Shown here: one piece after another, positions 62,206 to 64,000 of the stretch
Position numbering within the stretch: position 1 is the stretch's first letter
Layout: each line of letters begins with the position of its first letter
Assembly: GCA_946122785.1 (NCBI GenBank)
Contig: CAMGYJ010000011.1
Span: 40,636,513-40,700,512 of the forward strand
Direction: 5' to 3'
Length of the DNA: 64,000 nucleotides
Source: Linum tenue
Lineage: Eukaryota > Streptophyta > Magnoliopsida > Malpighiales > Linaceae
The notes under the pieces: generated by a model
Database searches by the model: none
Seen by the model: only the letters and a program-made list of their open reading frames with translations
What the model was told of the DNA's origin: nothing
Program-made: the position numbers and the translations under genes

Positions 62206-63880
62206 TTTACTTTCGAGAACTACGTCAATAGACGTATGATCAAATAAATTAATTGAATCCTATAATTAATTACACAATAAGACACAAATAATGTATACAC
62301 CCAACCCCTGAAACTTATCGATTTAGGTAGTACCAATTTTTGGGCGTTGTGGGGTGTCCATACACTTCCCCACACGTACCCGTACTCCCAAACCCATAAT
62401 TTAAAGATTTCTTAGACCAAATCCCGATTTTGACCCTAAGGTAGAGACCGGAAAAAGAGTGTTCGATCCACTCCAAGTAAGGTCGATGGCGACTTCAAGC
62501 AATTCGCGACGGGTCCTCCTGATTTCGAGGGGTGGTAGCGACACATAATCTTTCATTATCTTGTGATGGCCTATTGTCGAGGGTGGCTTGACCATAAGGT
62601 ATGTGCTCTTGACGGAGAAATGCCCATGTAACGTAGCCTTCCAGAAAAGAGAATCCTCCTCACAGGCTAGAGGGTCAACTTGAGTTGTTATACCGTGTTG
62701 AATCTCTAGAGGAAGCAGAGATTCACATCTCCAGTAGCTGGAGACAAGAGATTCATATGAGAAAACATAAGTAAACGAGTCTTCGCATGAGACTCTATCA
62801 ATAAAGGTACATGAACGACCATTTGATCCCCATCAGCCCGATAGATAATTTGATAAAGTGTAAAATCTGATCCAATTTAGCTAATTGATTAAGATAAATT
62901 GGATCAGATTTTGCAGTTTTTTCCTATGCACTACCTCGACGTGACGGAGTATGCAAGGGATTCTCAAGAATCCCTTTTCTTTTTCTGTGGGCTAATAACA
63001 TTATTTATTTTGGCTTTTTGACCCCATGTTGTAGGGTGGATCTCGAAAGATATTAAAGACCTAGCTCCAATCCGTACATATGACTTTCTTCTTATGAATT
63101 CTCCACCTCTCAATCTCCACTCCATGCTAGAGACAGTTCTAGCATGGACTCGACTAGTCGACCTGAGTTTAACCAGGTGGTGGTGGTTGCGAGGAGGAGG
63201 AGAAGTCAGCAATCATTCTGAGGGTCACTCTCTGACTTCCTCCTCAAAGAGAGAGGACGCATGATTTGCCGACTACAAACAACAACACTCAACATGATTT
63301 GGTCATGGGTGGGTGCCTGGGCATGATATGCACGATGTCGACTTGACATATACTATGGATTTTTTTTTGTCCGCCCCTTTGCCATTCTACCTCTCTGTCT
63401 CTCGTATGTTTTCTTAATATGGTGAAATCAATTAACTAAGGAATAAAATGGAAAAGCAAGGTAAAAAGAACAAAAACCGGAAACCAGAATTGTCAGAGTA
63501 CAGAGCCTATCAAAAGGAAGACCAGAAACTCCCTTGCAAACCCAAACAACGAAAAAGCAGACACTCAAACAAGAGAATGCAGCAAACAACAAGAGAACTA
63601 CTTGTAGAGGAAAGAAAAGCTCAAATGAAAAATGAAGACAAACACCCAAGACCGAAGCAGACACTCAATATCAAGTCCTAGCTCCGCTTGTTGCAGGTCG
63701 GGCATCTCCAAACATTGTCGGTCTGGAGAGGAGGCGATCTTTCATCATAGAAAACCAGTAATCTTCTACAGCTCTGTCAACTCTATTATCGAAACACAAC
63801 CAATCTTTAATATCTCAATAAATCTTAAGCTCACCAAGCTCACAGTTTTAGCTTCTTCTTTGAAGATTCTCACATTGCGT
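62206..63880. other. Unassigned sequence with one perfect hairpin
   Basis: No protein family recognised in any frame. 62862-62879 and 62895-62912 form an 18-bp perfect inverted repeat (AAAATCTGATCCAATTTA) with a 15-base loop. 63420-63680 is A-rich with a Lys/Arg/Gln-rich ORF that I take as chance. Confidence 0.5.
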
Positions 63881-64000
63881 TAGAGACAAACGGTCCAACA
63901 AAAGTGATGACTCGATATTTGCATCGGGTTTTAAGCCGATTTTATGCTTGGTTGTTCTTGTTTATGACATTTCAGGTTCTAATGCATGAATGAAGGTTTG
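63881..64000 (+). mobile_element. Start of a further Tat-type LTR, cut by the window edge
   Basis: GTTTTAAGCCGATTTTATGCTTGGTTGTTC...TTATGACATTTCAGG matches the U3 start of the LTRs at 12340 and 39520 (TTTTAAGCCGATTTCACGCTAGG...TCATATTTTAGG). The first bases are diverged, so the exact LTR start is uncertain. Confidence 0.6.

Noticed and set aside
63448..63681. Lys/Gln-rich 77-residue ORF as a basic DNA-binding protein
   Set aside because: A-rich low-complexity sequence; no recognisable domain.
1..64000. CRISPR arrays, bacterial operons, tRNA or rRNA genes
   Set aside because: None seen. The tRNA-like matches are only retroelement primer-binding sites, and the spaced repeats are LTR, MITE or satellite sequence in a plant genome.

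Overview
This is a plant nuclear (angiosperm) window, almost certainly heterochromatic or intergenic. The evidence is the mix of element types: a plant LINE with an RNase H domain, Ty3/gypsy elements of the Tat/Athila type primed by tRNA-Asp, chromovirus-type gypsy elements primed by initiator tRNA-Met, a CACTA element with a TNP2-type transposase, Mutator-like (MULE) elements with 9-bp target duplications, and hAT-type MITEs with 8-bp target duplications. I find no intact host gene. Host coding sequence appears only as fragments: an extensin tail, an EXO70 piece and a GRF zinc-finger piece. The species cannot be named from the sequence.

Layout. 1-3.5 kb is the 3' part of a LINE with a long open reading frame. 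3.5-6.2 kb is AT-rich sequence with several degenerate repeats and a probable LTR remnant. 6.2-8.3 kb holds a decayed LINE 3' end and a hAT MITE, and 8.6 kb an extensin fragment. From about 9.6 to 43.9 kb there is one large nest of LTR retrotransposons. Its backbone is a decayed Tat-type element (LTR 12270-13616, gag-protease-start of RT to 27008). A CACTA element (14211-24499) sits inside its gag, and a young 7.2-kb gag-protease-only LTR element (16924-24123, minus strand) sits inside the CACTA element. To the right are an Athila-like piece (27009-31045), two chromovirus-like gag-protease elements (about 32.3-35.7 and 38.2-42.6 kb), further Tat fragments, and solo LTRs nested in each other (39456-41109 containing 40618-40939).

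43.9-56.2 kb is a region of small elements: hAT MITEs at 43.9, 49.2, 51.2 and 55.5 kb, a MULE MITE at 49.0-49.9 kb, and a chimeric LINE/EXO70 retro-insertion at 46.96-48.69 kb bounded by an 18-bp target duplication. 56288-61345 is a MULE with terminal inverted repeats, a decayed MURA-type transposase and a GRF zinc-finger fragment. The last 2.6 kb is mostly unassigned sequence, ending in the start of another Tat-type LTR.

Order of events that the nesting gives directly: Tat backbone, then CACTA, then the gag-protease element; and chromovirus-like element, then Tat LTR, then copia-type LTR. None of the gypsy copies here carries a complete reverse transcriptase or integrase, so each would depend on enzymes made elsewhere. 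The only long RT ORF is in the LINE at the left edge.
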